Shown: positions 26,816 to 36,490, counted from the first letter of the stretch. The stretch: DNA of 64,000 nt from Chloroflexota bacterium (GCA_002730555.1 PCAM01000003.1:1-64000), one strand, 5' to 3'. Numbers and translations are program-made. The notes: a model not told the origin generated them from the sequence alone.

Positions 26816-28348
26816 TTAATCCCCGCCGCTCGTCGCGGCTGAACTATCACTTTCAATGTGACGGACAAGATCCGGGTCCGCCTGCCGTGTCATGCGTTGA
26901 ATAACGAACTGCATCCAGATCAGCGACACAACGCTTATCAACGCAAGGAGCATCCAGTTGGTGCTCCAGATCCCGGTGCCGCGCAACATGTACCCGAAGA
27001 TCACCGGGAGCACAAAGCCGCCAAGCCCCCCCATGACTCCCACTATTCCACCAACAACCGCGACGTCGTCAGGGAAGTAGTCCGGGATGTGCTTGTAAAC
27101 GGCCGCCTTGCCGATACCCATGGCTATTCCGACTATGAAAACCAATCCGGTGAAAACCCAGATATTTGCCTGGAAGAAGATACGGCTGATGCCGGATGCC
27201 AGCAGCTGGCGCCGTGTGACCACGTCACCGACCTCCACGGCAGACTCGTGCCAGAACTCGGAGGTTGGAAAGAGCAACAGATTTGCGTCGGGGTCAAATT
27301 CGTCAAGCGCGTCCATCGGTGTCAGGGCGTAACTTCGATCGTCGACAACGATCTCTTCTGACGTGACGCTTGTCACCGTCCCTGAGCGAGCGGCAACGAT
27401 GCCCTCCCCAGGTGACTGGATATCCATGCGGGGCACAGAAAGAAGTATCAATCCGATGGCGCAGAAACCCAGGACGCCGTACATGACTGAACGAGCTCCA
27501 AACCTGTCCGATATCCACCCGCCAAGCGCCCGGATTACGCCGGAAGGGAGCGTGAATATGGACGCCATCAAACCGGCGCTCGCCAATGACATCGTGTACA
27601 CGTTGACGTAGTAGGGGATCAGCCATTGCGCCAGCGCGACGAAACCGCCGAACACGAGGAAGTAGTAGAGGCCAAACCGCCAGACCCGGATGTAGAAAAG
27701 CGGCCTCAGACGCTGCCCTAACGTGTGACCAGCGTGGCCTTCAACTTTTCTGGATTTCGTGAGCAGGAAGAACAGGGTGGCGGTGATTGCCAGTGCGATC
27801 GCATAGATCTTCGGCAACATCCGCCACTCATCGATGTCGGCGCCATCATCGGTCAGCGACTTGAGGAGAGGCGGCGCAAGCATGCTCGTGATGGCGGCCC
27901 CGGCGTTACCGGCTCCGAATATGCCGAGGGTGAACCCCTGCCGCTCTCTGGGGAACCAGATAGAGCTGAAAGCGATGCCAACCGCAAACGTCGCGCCCGT
28001 AAGGCCGAAACCCAAACCTGCGAGCATGAATCCCAGGAAAGAGTCTGCGTAGCTGACCAGGAACATCGGCATCGCGGCGACGAGCAGAAATATCGTGAAG
28101 ACGGGGCGGCCACCGTATTTGTCTGTCAGCAGCCCGGCCGGCAACCGCATGAGCGAACCGGTGAGGACCGGAACCCCGATCAACCAGCCGATCTGCGCCT
28201 TGTCCCAGTCGTACTCGCCGTTGTCCACCAGAAAGGTGATAAGCACGCCGTACGTCATCCAGGCGGCGAAAGCCACGGTGAACGCCAATGTGTTAATGCT
28301 CAGGACGGTGTATGCGCGACCGCTGCCGCCGTAATCTGTCGATGCCAT
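26816..28348 (-). CDS. narK: NarK-type nitrate transporter with an extra soluble insertion
   Basis: A 510-residue MFS protein of the NNP family (GFGLTGATFAVGIAFSSIWFP, then RERQGFTLGIFGAGNAGAA). The first nitrate-signature region is less canonical than that of its neighbour, as in NarK1-type symporters. Between two C-terminal membrane segments, about residues 318-400, is a soluble insertion rich in strands (SGTVTSVTSEEIVVDDRSYA and a second part around FDPDANLLLFPTSEF). The adjacent narK gene follows 2 bases later. The 195-base gap to narI upstream could carry a secondary promoter. Likely nitrate/proton symport. Confidence 0.9.
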   Translation of the reverse strand: MASTDYGGSGRAYTVLSINTLAFTVAFAAWMTYGVLITFLVDNGEYDWDKAQIGWLIGVPVLTGSLMRLPAGLLTDKYGGRPVFTIFLLVAAMPMFLVSYADSFLGFMLAGLGFGLTGATFAVGIAFSSIWFPRERQGFTLGIFGAGNAGAAITSMLAPPLLKSLTDDGADIDEWRMLPKIYAIALAITATLFFLLTKSRKVEGHAGHTLGQRLRPLFYIRVWRFGLYYFLVFGGFVALAQWLIPYYVNVYTMSLASAGLMASIFTLPSGVIRALGGWISDRFGARSVMYGVLGFCAIGLILLSVPRMDIQSPGEGIVAARSGTVTSVTSEEIVVDDRSYALTPMDALDEFDPDANLLLFPTSEFWHESAVEVGDVVTRRQLLASGISRIFFQANIWVFTGLVFIVGIAMGIGKAAVYKHIPDYFPDDVAVVGGIVGVMGGLGGFVLPVIFGYMLRGTGIWSTNWMLLALISVVSLIWMQFVIQRMTRQADPDLVRHIESDSSAATSGGD

Positions 28349-28543
28349 CAGCGCTCTATGTACGACTGTGGGGTTAGCGTGCGGCCGGGTAGGTCACACG
28401 ATCGTTCCACCACACACCAGTTACGTCCAACGCCCCTGATGTGGCGATGGAATTACTATTCACCACCGGGGTATGTATGCGTTGCAACACGCTCCGGACG
28501 AACAGAACCGTTTGGGTTTCGTTTCCCTGTTTGGGGTCACGCC

Positions 28544-29218
28544 CTAACGGGAGCGCCGGTACCAGACCACCACCTGGTACGGCCGCCACAGGTACGTGAT
28601 CGGAACCGTGATCACGTGGACAAGCCGGGTGAACGGGAAGATCGCGACGATGGCGAAGCCGCCCAGCATGTGTAGCTTGACCACCCATGGCAGGGAGACG
28701 ACAAACGACGTGTCCGGCTGGAAGGTGATCAGCGACTCAAGCCACGGCGCTGCCGTGAACAAGAACCAGTCCGAGCCCCAGCGGAAGAACAGTGCGCTCC
28801 AGATTCCCAGCGCCACCTGCGCCAGGAGCGCCACCAGCAAGATCCAGTCCATGGTCGATGTGACCACCAGTACCCGGGAGCTGCGTAGACGCCGAATTAA
28901 GAGCACGGACAGGCCGAGCATTGCAGCGATCGCAAGCGAAAGACCGATCAACTCAAGGGAGTACAGCGTCGTCTGATCAGCTACCAGGGCCGCCCATGCG
29001 TCCTGGAACAGGAACGCCACGACGTGCGCCAGCAGAATGATCAGGATCCCGTAGTGCCACGGCACCGAGCCCCAGAAAAGCGCCCGGCCCTCAAGGAACT
29101 GCGATGACTGGGTGGAGTAAGAGAAACGGTCCGTGAAGTAACGGAACAGGGTGACCGCAATCGCAAGGGTCACCGCTACGTACGGAAACGCTATAAACAG
29201 TACTGACTCAACGAACAT
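28544..29218 (-). CDS. narI: Respiratory nitrate reductase gamma subunit (cytochrome b)
   Basis: A 224-residue membrane protein with five hydrophobic segments. The two haem b ligand pairs are present with the spacing known from NarI: His55 and His65 (WHYGILIILLAH) and His183 and His201 (KLHMLGG...RLVH). It takes electrons from quinol and passes them to NarH. It overlaps narJ by 11 bases. Confidence 0.95.
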   Translation of the reverse strand: MFVESVLFIAFPYVAVTLAIAVTLFRYFTDRFSYSTQSSQFLEGRALFWGSVPWHYGILIILLAHVVAFLFQDAWAALVADQTTLYSLELIGLSLAIAAMLGLSVLLIRRLRSSRVLVVTSTMDWILLVALLAQVALGIWSALFFRWGSDWFLFTAAPWLESLITFQPDTSFVVSLPWVVKLHMLGGFAIVAIFPFTRLVHVITVPITYLWRPYQVVVWYRRSR

Positions 29219-29810
29219 CTGCGGTATCTCCGGCGTGATCGATGATGGGTTCCTCGGGCTGCGGTTCCTGGCCGAGAACGACCTGGAGCGCCCGCAAGAC
29301 GCTGGAGTAGGGGTTCTCTTCCGACTGCACCGCGTCCTTGATGCTCGGTTCCTTTGTTTTCGTCATCTTGGCGAGAGCGGGTATAAACCCGTACTCGATG
29401 ATGTCGTCCGCCACTTCTGCATCGCCACATTCCGACACAAAGTGGAGCATGATCGACAGGCGATCCGGCAGTTCCGGTTCCGGGGCCACGAAGCCAAACT
29501 CCCGGTACTGCTCTTTACACTCCACCAGGAAAGAACTCCGCTTGTAGGTCTCGCCGAACAATTGATAGCCGACGTACGGGTGGCACGTGGCGTTCAGATC
29601 AAAGATGGCCGTGTACACCTCTTCTCTGCGCTCCGCCGGCATGTCGGCGACCACTGCACGGAAGTCGCCCAGCAGATCTACCGCGTCCGGGAAATCTGCC
29701 GCGACGCATTCCTCGGCAAGCCTGAGCTGCTCGAGCGTGTTCTCGCCCGGGTAGTCTAGGATGCCGCCAAACAGTCCCAGCAATCGATCTCTAACAGCCC
29801 GGTCGGGCAT
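29208..29810 (-). CDS. narJ: Nitrate reductase molybdenum cofactor assembly chaperone
   Basis: A 200-residue all-helical protein of the TorD/NarJ family, with the family stretch HPYVGYQLFGETYKRSSFLV in the middle (residues about 80-100). It is required for inserting the Mo cofactor into NarG and is not part of the mature complex. It overlaps narI and follows narH by 2 bases, the usual nar operon arrangement. Confidence 0.92.
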   Translation of the reverse strand: MPDRAVRDRLLGLFGGILDYPGENTLEQLRLAEECVAADFPDAVDLLGDFRAVVADMPAERREEVYTAIFDLNATCHPYVGYQLFGETYKRSSFLVECKEQYREFGFVAPEPELPDRLSIMLHFVSECGDAEVADDIIEYGFIPALAKMTKTKEPSIKDAVQSEENPYSSVLRALQVVLGQEPQPEEPIIDHAGDTADVR

Positions 29811-29812
29811 GC

Positions 29813-31354
29813 CTAGAATCTCCTCGCTGGCGCCTTCCGGAAGCCAAATCCGGCAGATGCCTTGTGTGCGTAAACGCCTGTGGTCTCGTCGACCGCTTGC
29901 TCCCGCGCCATCGGCGGGATCACGAAACGTTCCTCGTATGTCGGCAGGGAGGTAAGCTGGAATATCGCCTGCACCTCTTCGGCCGTCGTACCCGCGTTCT
30001 CGAGGGCCTGCTGCACCTCCGAGTCCGGCACGTCGCCCGCTCGCTGTGCCCGCATGAATACGCGGACAGCGATCAGCTTTTTGTAGACCGACTCGACAAT
30101 GGATTCATTACCGGCGGAGAACAGGCTCGCCAGGTAAGTGATGGGCACCCGGTTTCGTTCCAGGGCGCTCATGAGCGGCGCCAGCCCCTCCGGGAAGTCC
30201 CGGGCGGAGTCGTACTTGCCGTTTTCGTTGACCTTGGCCAACACCGGCAGCATCGGCGGGACGTAGAACAGCATCGGTACTGTTCGGTACTCGGAGTGGA
30301 GCGGCAGAGCCAGGTTCCACACCTTTACGAACTTGTAGACGGGCGAGTTCTTCGCCGCCTCGATCATCGTGTCCGTGATCCCATTCTTGCGGGCTCCGGC
30401 CTGAACTTCCGGATCGTTCGGGTCCAGGATGGCCGAGCGCTGAGCTTCGACGAGATCTTCCGGCGAAGCCGAGGCGACCTCCTGGATCTTATCTGCATCG
30501 TAGAAGAGCAGCCCGAGGTAGCGGATGCGCCCGACGCATGAGTGGAAGCAAGCTGGGGGCTGGCCGCTCTCAAGTCGAGGGTAGCAAAGGATGCATTTCT
30601 CTGATTTGCCGGTGCCCCAGTTGAAGTAGGTCTTCTTGTACGGGCAGCCGGAGATGCACATGCGCCATGCACGGCACTTGTCCTGGCCGATGAGGACAAC
30701 CCCGTCCTCACCGCGCTTGTAGATGGCGCCGGCGGGGCAGGCTCCGACACAGGCGGGGTTGAGGCAGTGGTTGCAGATGCGCGGCAGGTAGAAGAAGACG
30801 ACCCGCTCGATCTCCGAGAGCTGCGCCTTTTCTTCTTCCGTGACGTGTTCCAGGTTCGGGTCGTTCGCCGCGTAGACGGGCGATCCGCCCAGGTCGTCGT
30901 CCCAGTTCGGGCCAGCCTCGATCTCCATCGGCTTGCCCGTGATGAGTGAGATCGCCCGCGCCGTCGGCTGTTCCTCGCTCAGTGCGGCGGTGAACAGGTT
31001 CTCGTAGTCGTAGGTCCACGGCTCGTAGTAGTCGTCGAGTGTGGGCAGGTTGGGGTTGGCGAATATGTTGCCAAGCGCTCCCCATTTTTTCTGAAGCTTC
31101 AGCTTGAGCTTGCGCTTCTTCGGGTCCGGCTCATCCAGTTCTTTTTCGTCGAGCTGCCAGCCGCCCTTGTACTTGTTCTGGTCTTCCCACATCGTCGGGT
31201 AGCCCGTGCCGGGCTTCGTCTCGACGTTGTTCCACCACATGTACTCCGTGCCCTTGCGGTCAGTCCAGATGTTCTTGCACGCAATACTGCACGTGTGGCA
31301 CCCGATGCATTTATCCAGGTGGAACACCATGGATACCTGTGATCGAACGTCCAT
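29813..31354 (-). CDS. narH: Respiratory nitrate reductase beta subunit (iron-sulfur)
   Basis: 513 residues. The N terminus (FHLDKCIGCHTCSIACKNIW) holds cluster ligands Cys16, 19, 22 and 26. A central block CNHCLNPACVGACPAGAIYK, then CRAWRMCISGCPYKK, then CILCYPRL, supplies the other clusters. The Trp in CRAWRMC replaces a Cys, as in NarH, giving the [3Fe-4S] cluster next to NarI. Length and order match NarH of E. coli. The gap to narG is 82 bases. Confidence 0.97.
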   Translation of the reverse strand: MDVRSQVSMVFHLDKCIGCHTCSIACKNIWTDRKGTEYMWWNNVETKPGTGYPTMWEDQNKYKGGWQLDEKELDEPDPKKRKLKLKLQKKWGALGNIFANPNLPTLDDYYEPWTYDYENLFTAALSEEQPTARAISLITGKPMEIEAGPNWDDDLGGSPVYAANDPNLEHVTEEEKAQLSEIERVVFFYLPRICNHCLNPACVGACPAGAIYKRGEDGVVLIGQDKCRAWRMCISGCPYKKTYFNWGTGKSEKCILCYPRLESGQPPACFHSCVGRIRYLGLLFYDADKIQEVASASPEDLVEAQRSAILDPNDPEVQAGARKNGITDTMIEAAKNSPVYKFVKVWNLALPLHSEYRTVPMLFYVPPMLPVLAKVNENGKYDSARDFPEGLAPLMSALERNRVPITYLASLFSAGNESIVESVYKKLIAVRVFMRAQRAGDVPDSEVQQALENAGTTAEEVQAIFQLTSLPTYEERFVIPPMAREQAVDETTGVYAHKASAGFGFRKAPARRF

Positions 31355-31436
31355 TAATTACTCCCTTGCCGGGCGTGGAGGAAATTGCATCCCCATAGGT
31401 CCGTCAACCGTGAATTTCGGTTCTGTACCGGAGTGA

Positions 31437-34400
31437 CTACCACTCCAGCTTATCCATCTTCCGGACCACGCAGTACGTGTCCCGGGTGAAGATCCCGATG
31501 GGGCCCCAGTAGTTGAATCCGTATGTGAACTGTGCATATCCGCCGGCCAGCAACATGGGATTAATGCGAGTCCGCGTCAGGCTGTTGTGCCCACCGGCTC
31601 GCTTCCCGCCCCGTTCCTGCGACTTCGGCACGTAGATCGTCCGTTCCACAGCGTGGTAGTACAGACAAATCCCGGGCTGTACACGAGCGCTGATATTGGC
31701 CCTCGTCACCACAACCCCGTTGTCGTTCATGACCTCGACCCAGTCGTTGTCCTTGAGGCCAATCTTGTCCGCGTCCTCGACGCTGATCCAGATCGGATCC
31801 ATACCACGGGACAGGGTCAGCATCCGCAGGTTGTCTTTGTACGTGGAGTGGATATTCCATTTGCCGTGAGGCGTGATGTAATTCAGTACAAGGCTCTTGT
31901 CGTCGACCGGCGTCTTGACGATGTCCCCGGTCCTCGAGTGATCAAGTTTGGGCTTGTACGTCACAAGCGCCTCGCCGAAGTCCATGTACCAGGGGTGGTC
32001 GACATACATGTGCTGCCGGCCGGTAAGGGTCCGCCACGGGACCAGGCGATTAATGTTGATCGCCCACGCCGTGTACGGGTTGCCGTCGTTCACAAGACCG
32101 GTCCAGCAAGGACTGATCAGCGTGCGGCGGACCTGGCGTGTGATGTCGAAGAACGACATCCGCGTTGATCTGACGCCCTCTGCTAGGTCGGCCAGCTCAA
32201 CGCCGGTCCGTTCCTCTTCGTGTTTGAACGACTGGTAACTGACCTCCCCGTTCGTCTCCGGGGCCGTGTACAGCACCACATTCGCCGCATCAAGCGCGTC
32301 CTCAAGGCTTGGGTACTTGACCCCGTTCCACTCGCGGGTGCGGGTGTGCCGTGGGTCTGGTGAACCACCGAGAGGAGCTTCGAGCAATTCTTTGTAGGTC
32401 GCATCGCCCGGGACGAAAACACCGTTTCCGCTGTAGCCGTCGCCCGGGACGTTTGGACCCAGAGCCACGAACTTCTCGTAGATCTGTGAGTAGTCCCGTT
32501 CCACCACGTTGATGTGGGGGAAGGTTTTGCCCGGAACCGGTTCGGTTTCACCCTCACGCCAGTCCCGGACGTCGGTTTGGCCGAGCTCGTCCGGGGTGTC
32601 GTGGGCGAGCGGCGTCGCCACGATGTCCTGCACCGGACCATCGAAAGCGGACGAGGCTATCTCGCTGACCTTCTTGGCGAGGGACTTGAAGATGTCCCAG
32701 TCTGTCCTCGACTCCCAGACAGGCGGGATGGCCGCGCTGAGCGGGTGGACGAAGGAATGAAGGTCGGTCGTGTTGAGGTCGTTCTTTTCGTACCAGAACG
32801 CCGTCGGAAGGATGACGTCCGAGTAGAGGGCGGAGGAGTCCATCCGGAAGTTGATATCAACAACCAGGTCCATCTTGCCCGTGGGGGCAGGTTCCCGGAA
32901 CTTGACCTCTTTCACGCTGTCTTTGGCGTGCTCTTCTGCGATGGCATTGTCGTGCGTACCAAGATAGTGCCGGAGGAAGAACTCATGGCCCTTGGCGCTG
33001 GACTGGATGGCGTTTCCACGCCAGATGATCCAGATGCGCGGCCAGTTACCCTCTGCATCCGGGTCGTCGACGGCGAACTTCAGATCGCCCGATTTGATCT
33101 GATCCGTGGTCCACTGCGCAACCGATTCCGCTCCGGCGGCTTCGGCCTCTTTCACGAGATCGAGTGAGTTCTTGTCGAACTGCGGGTAGGAGGGCATCCA
33201 GCCCATGCGGACGGATTTCGCCGTCAGGTCAACGGCGTGCCCGTTGGCCCACCGCGTCTCTTCGGGAACCGAGGCGTACTCGTCGAAATCACCTTCGTAA
33301 CGCCACTGGTCGCTGTTGACGTAGTGCCAGGTGGGGGACTGCTGCCGACGCGGCGGCTTTGACCAGTCCGTTGCGAACGCCAGAGTGCTCCACGGCGCAA
33401 CCAGGGAAAGTTTTTCCTGGCCGACGTAGTGGTTCATCCCGCCGCCGTTCTGGCCCGGGCAACCCGTGAGGATGAGCGCCGTGATCGGCGCCCGGTACGA
33501 CAGGCTGTTGTTGTACCAGTGGTTGATGCTGGCGCCGACGATGATCATCGACTTGCCATTGGTCGCCTCGGCGTTACCGGCGAACTCCCGCGCCATGCGG
33601 ATAACAGTGTCTCGTCCGATGCCGGTCAGGTTCTCCTGCCAGGCTGGCGTGTACCCGTTGTCGTCGTCGTAACTGGTCGGGTAGTCGCCCTCAAGCCCGC
33701 GGCCCACGCCGAACTGGGCCATCATCAAGTCGAATACCGTGGCGACGGGCACTCTGCCGTCGGCCGTTTCCACGTACCGCATCGGTACGCCGCGAAGCTT
33801 CGTGCTCTTGCTTTCGTAGTCGTTATACGAAACCTGCACGACCTCGTCGTGCTGTTCGAAGAACGACAAAACCGGAGTGATCGGCTGGTCGTCCAGGCCG
33901 TCTTCCATCTTCAGGTTCCACTTGCCAACTTCTTCGCTCCAGCGGTGACCGACGGAGCCTTTCGGCGAACGGGGTTCGCCGGTGGCGTCGTCCTGGACCA
34001 GGAACTTCCAGTCGCCGTTTTCGACGTTCTGGTATCGGCCCATCCGGTTGGCGCGAAGCATTCGGCCGGCGGCGTATCCGCCGTCGATCTCTTCGAGCTC
34101 AACGAGGAACGGTGAGTCTGTATAGCGTTTCACGTAGTCGTTGAAGTAGGGCACTTCGCGGTCTACGTGGTACTCCTTCAGGATGACGTGGTTGATGGCC
34201 ATCCACAGGGCGGTGTCCTGCCCCGCCGTGACCGGAATCCACTCGTCGGAGAACTTGGCGACCTGGCTGTAGTCCGGGGACACGACGACAAACTTGGCGC
34301 CGGCGGTCCTCGCCTCTGATATGAAATGCACGTCAGGCGTGCGTGTCATGTTGAGGTTTGCGCCCATCGAGACGATGTACTTGGCGTTGTACCAGTCAGC

Positions 34401-35072
34401 GCTTTCGCACACGTCCGTCTGGTCGCCCCAGACCTCGGGGAAGGCGGTCGGGAGGTCGGCGTACCAGTCGTAGAAGCTCATGTTCACGGCGCCGAACAAC
34501 TGCAGAAACCGTGAGCCGGCGGCGTACGAGAGGTAGGACATGGCCGGAATCGGCGCGAAACCGAATATCCGGTCCGGGCCCCTGGTCTTGGCCGTGTGAA
34601 GACAGGATGCGGCAACGAGCTCCAAGACCTCGTCCCAGTGGGAACGGCGGAATCCGCCCATGCCACGAGCCTTCTGCCATGAGGAGCGCTTAGCCTCGTT
34701 GTTGACGATGTATTCCCACGCCTCGACGGGGTTGCTGTGGGTCTTCTTCGCCTCGCGCCACAGGTCCATCAACGGGCCGCGCATGTACGGGTATTTCACC
34801 CGGATCGGGCTGTAGACATACCACGACGCAGAGATGCCGCGCTGGCAACCACGTGGCTCGTACGGCGGTAGGCACGCCTGGAGAGTCGGGTAGTCGTTCT
34901 GTTGCATCTCCCAGGTAACGATCCCGTCTTTCGTGTAGATCGCCCAGGAGCAGCCACCGGTGCAGTTCACTCCGTGAGTGCTGCGGGTGACGTTGTCGTG
35001 TTGCCAGCGATTTCTGTAGAACTCTTCCCAGCGGCGAGCCTTCGGGTCTACAAGGTCCTGGATCCAGCCCAT
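31437..35072 (-). CDS. narG: Respiratory nitrate reductase alpha subunit (Mo-bisPGD)
   Basis: 1211 residues. Catalytic subunit reducing nitrate to nitrite. Cluster FS0 ligands are His33, Cys37, Cys41 and Cys76 (HGVNCTGGC, RGCQRG); the His ligand is characteristic of NarG. The Mo ligand Asp is in YDWYADLP (Asp202). There is no twin-arginine leader, so the active site faces the cytoplasm, as in the classical membrane-bound Nar, unlike archaeal pNar. The residue after the Mo-ligand motif is Ala where E. coli has Cys. It follows the dihaem cytochrome gene by 113 bases. Confidence 0.97.
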   Translation of the reverse strand: MGWIQDLVDPKARRWEEFYRNRWQHDNVTRSTHGVNCTGGCSWAIYTKDGIVTWEMQQNDYPTLQACLPPYEPRGCQRGISASWYVYSPIRVKYPYMRGPLMDLWREAKKTHSNPVEAWEYIVNNEAKRSSWQKARGMGGFRRSHWDEVLELVAASCLHTAKTRGPDRIFGFAPIPAMSYLSYAAGSRFLQLFGAVNMSFYDWYADLPTAFPEVWGDQTDVCESADWYNAKYIVSMGANLNMTRTPDVHFISEARTAGAKFVVVSPDYSQVAKFSDEWIPVTAGQDTALWMAINHVILKEYHVDREVPYFNDYVKRYTDSPFLVELEEIDGGYAAGRMLRANRMGRYQNVENGDWKFLVQDDATGEPRSPKGSVGHRWSEEVGKWNLKMEDGLDDQPITPVLSFFEQHDEVVQVSYNDYESKSTKLRGVPMRYVETADGRVPVATVFDLMMAQFGVGRGLEGDYPTSYDDDNGYTPAWQENLTGIGRDTVIRMAREFAGNAEATNGKSMIIVGASINHWYNNSLSYRAPITALILTGCPGQNGGGMNHYVGQEKLSLVAPWSTLAFATDWSKPPRRQQSPTWHYVNSDQWRYEGDFDEYASVPEETRWANGHAVDLTAKSVRMGWMPSYPQFDKNSLDLVKEAEAAGAESVAQWTTDQIKSGDLKFAVDDPDAEGNWPRIWIIWRGNAIQSSAKGHEFFLRHYLGTHDNAIAEEHAKDSVKEVKFREPAPTGKMDLVVDINFRMDSSALYSDVILPTAFWYEKNDLNTTDLHSFVHPLSAAIPPVWESRTDWDIFKSLAKKVSEIASSAFDGPVQDIVATPLAHDTPDELGQTDVRDWREGETEPVPGKTFPHINVVERDYSQIYEKFVALGPNVPGDGYSGNGVFVPGDATYKELLEAPLGGSPDPRHTRTREWNGVKYPSLEDALDAANVVLYTAPETNGEVSYQSFKHEEERTGVELADLAEGVRSTRMSFFDITRQVRRTLISPCWTGLVNDGNPYTAWAININRLVPWRTLTGRQHMYVDHPWYMDFGEALVTYKPKLDHSRTGDIVKTPVDDKSLVLNYITPHGKWNIHSTYKDNLRMLTLSRGMDPIWISVEDADKIGLKDNDWVEVMNDNGVVVTRANISARVQPGICLYYHAVERTIYVPKSQERGGKRAGGHNSLTRTRINPMLLAGGYAQFTYGFNYWGPIGIFTRDTYCVVRKMDKLEW

Positions 35073-35185
35073 GTACGTATGGCCTCCTGAAGCCTCAGTC
35101 CACGATCAAGGTCGTTTGGTTGATTCCGGTTGTCGGGCCGTTACCCGTGCGGCGGGAAGTCCGTCGTGCGGGCGGTGGTCCGGCC

Positions 35186-36076
35186 TTACCGGCCGACCAT
35201 CGTCTTCCTGACGCCCTGCAGTCGTTTGCGCCAAATGAGGTGTGTGAATAGAGCGATGATTGCGGTGCCTATCAGAGCCAGCCCGGCAAGTTGGATCACC
35301 TGCTGCGTGTCTCTTTCGCTGGCATCGGCTGACCTGAAGAAAGCAAGCAGGTCAGCTTTTTCTTGATCTGTTAACGGCCGGTCCGAGAAGATCGGCTTCA
35401 TCGTCTTCGATGTTTCCGGGAACACGATCATCCCGTCACCGAGCTTGGCGTACGCCTCCGTCAGGTCAGGTCCGAGCGTGCCGCCGCCCAGCGCTCCGAG
35501 TCCGCTACTGCTGTGACAGGCGGAGCAGGCTGGTCCCTTTTCATCGAACCGTGTGGAGCCTGTGAACAGGTTTTCTCCAATCGAAGCGGTGCCGGTTAAG
35601 GTGATGGCCGGTAGTACGGGCTCGGGAGCATCGCCCCCATCTGTCGTAACCGCCACGGCCTCAACATCCGACAGCGTCCCGAGGTACGCAACGAGGCTGC
35701 CGAGGTCCGCATCGGACAGATCGGCGAACGCCGGCATCACCGGGGGGAAGCCCTCGACGATGAAAGCGCCCGGGTCCGTCAGGGACTGGCGGAGGTAGTC
35801 ATCGGCAGAAAGGTCCGTCTGCGTCCCCGCTCGATCCGCTAGACCGCCGAGACCGGGTCCGAGAATCGTGTTCGCTCCCGTGGAGTGGCATCCCGAGCAC
35901 CCACTGGAAGCGAAGAGGGCTTCACCGTCGGCGGCGGACTGAGCCAGAACGCTGGCCATCCCTCCGAAGACAGGTACGCCCACAAACATCACCGCTATCA
36001 CCACTGCGAGCGTGGCCTTGCGGTAGCCGATGATCGGGTTGAAGCTACGTTTTATGTAACCGAAGAGCTTGCTCAC
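35186..36076 (-). CDS. narC: Membrane-anchored dihaem cytochrome c (NarC-like)
   Basis: 296 residues. An N-terminal hydrophobic segment (about 22-46) acts as signal anchor. Two class-I cytochrome c domains follow, with haem motifs CSGCH (60-64) and CSACH (184-188) and candidate axial Met residues in VMPAF and KTMKPIF. A C-terminal membrane segment (about 262-282) ends in a basic cytoplasmic tail. In Thermus the nar operon likewise starts with a dihaem cytochrome, narC, needed for Nar assembly and electron flow; the symbol is by that analogy. It overlaps the preceding small gene by 4 bases. Confidence 0.85.
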   Translation of the reverse strand: MSKLFGYIKRSFNPIIGYRKATLAVVIAVMFVGVPVFGGMASVLAQSAADGEALFASSGCSGCHSTGANTILGPGLGGLADRAGTQTDLSADDYLRQSLTDPGAFIVEGFPPVMPAFADLSDADLGSLVAYLGTLSDVEAVAVTTDGGDAPEPVLPAITLTGTASIGENLFTGSTRFDEKGPACSACHSSSGLGALGGGTLGPDLTEAYAKLGDGMIVFPETSKTMKPIFSDRPLTDQEKADLLAFFRSADASERDTQQVIQLAGLALIGTAIIALFTHLIWRKRLQGVRKTMVGR

Positions 36077-36327
36077 GTTGGTGGCGATACCCCTGCCCGT
36101 TCACTGACGTAACTCAGCAACTCAGACAACTTCGTGAAATACGTCGGTCCAGTACTGGCGTCCTGCCCGTCAATCACCCGCCAGCGCCATTGTGGCGCTG
36201 CGGCGGCGTTCGCTCCTTCAAGCCACAGAGTCATTGCGAACGAAGCTCTCCGCGTAGAACCGCCAGCTTTCAGACGGTGCTCTTGTCCTTCACCGTCTGT
36301 GAAATTATTCCCACATTCGTCTGGCAT
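36073..36327 (-). CDS. Small protein, first gene of the nar operon
   Basis: 84 residues from ATG 36327, ending in an ATGA overlap with the cytochrome gene, which strongly suggests translational coupling. The C-terminal half reads WRWRVIDGQDASTGPTYFTK followed by LSELLSYVSERAG. This looks like a compact strand-strand-helix protein; I recall similar small WRxRV...YF...L proteins in Chloroflexota but cannot name a family. The stretch encoding FAMTLWLE coincides with a GTCATTGCGAACGAAG-like sequence on the opposite strand that is common in dispersed repeats, so a repeat-derived origin cannot be excluded. No clear ribosome-binding site. Confidence 0.5.
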   Translation of the reverse strand: MPDECGNNFTDGEGQEHRLKAGGSTRRASFAMTLWLEGANAAAAPQWRWRVIDGQDASTGPTYFTKLSELLSYVSERAGVSPPT

Positions 36328-36359
36328 GGTATGAAGCCGACATGAGGGGCCTGTTCCTC

Positions 36360-36389
36360 TACGTGAGGGTTACGTGAGGGTTACGTGAG
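36360..36389. promoter_or_regulatory. Three direct repeats with 11-bp period upstream of the nar operon
   Basis: TACGTGAG occurs at 36360, 36371 and 36382, each followed by GGT or CAT, so the 7-bp unit TACGTGA repeats with 4-bp spacers. This period is that of OmpR/PhoB-type response-regulator boxes. The array ends about 33 bases before the first nar-operon start codon, a position suited to activation. Confidence 0.55.
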
Positions 36390-36490
36390 CATCGGCGGTA
36401 GCCCGGATAGCTCCATAGCCTCGATATTGAGGTATGCGCTCGCAACGTCCGCTCAACGGACGGACGATGCGTCTCAAGACGCCGGATTCT

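Noticed and set aside
28349-28543. FNR-type or NarL-type sites in the narI-narK gap
   Set aside because: Only a short GTTGCAAC palindrome is present; no TTGAT-N4-ATCAA or TACYYMT arrangement was found.
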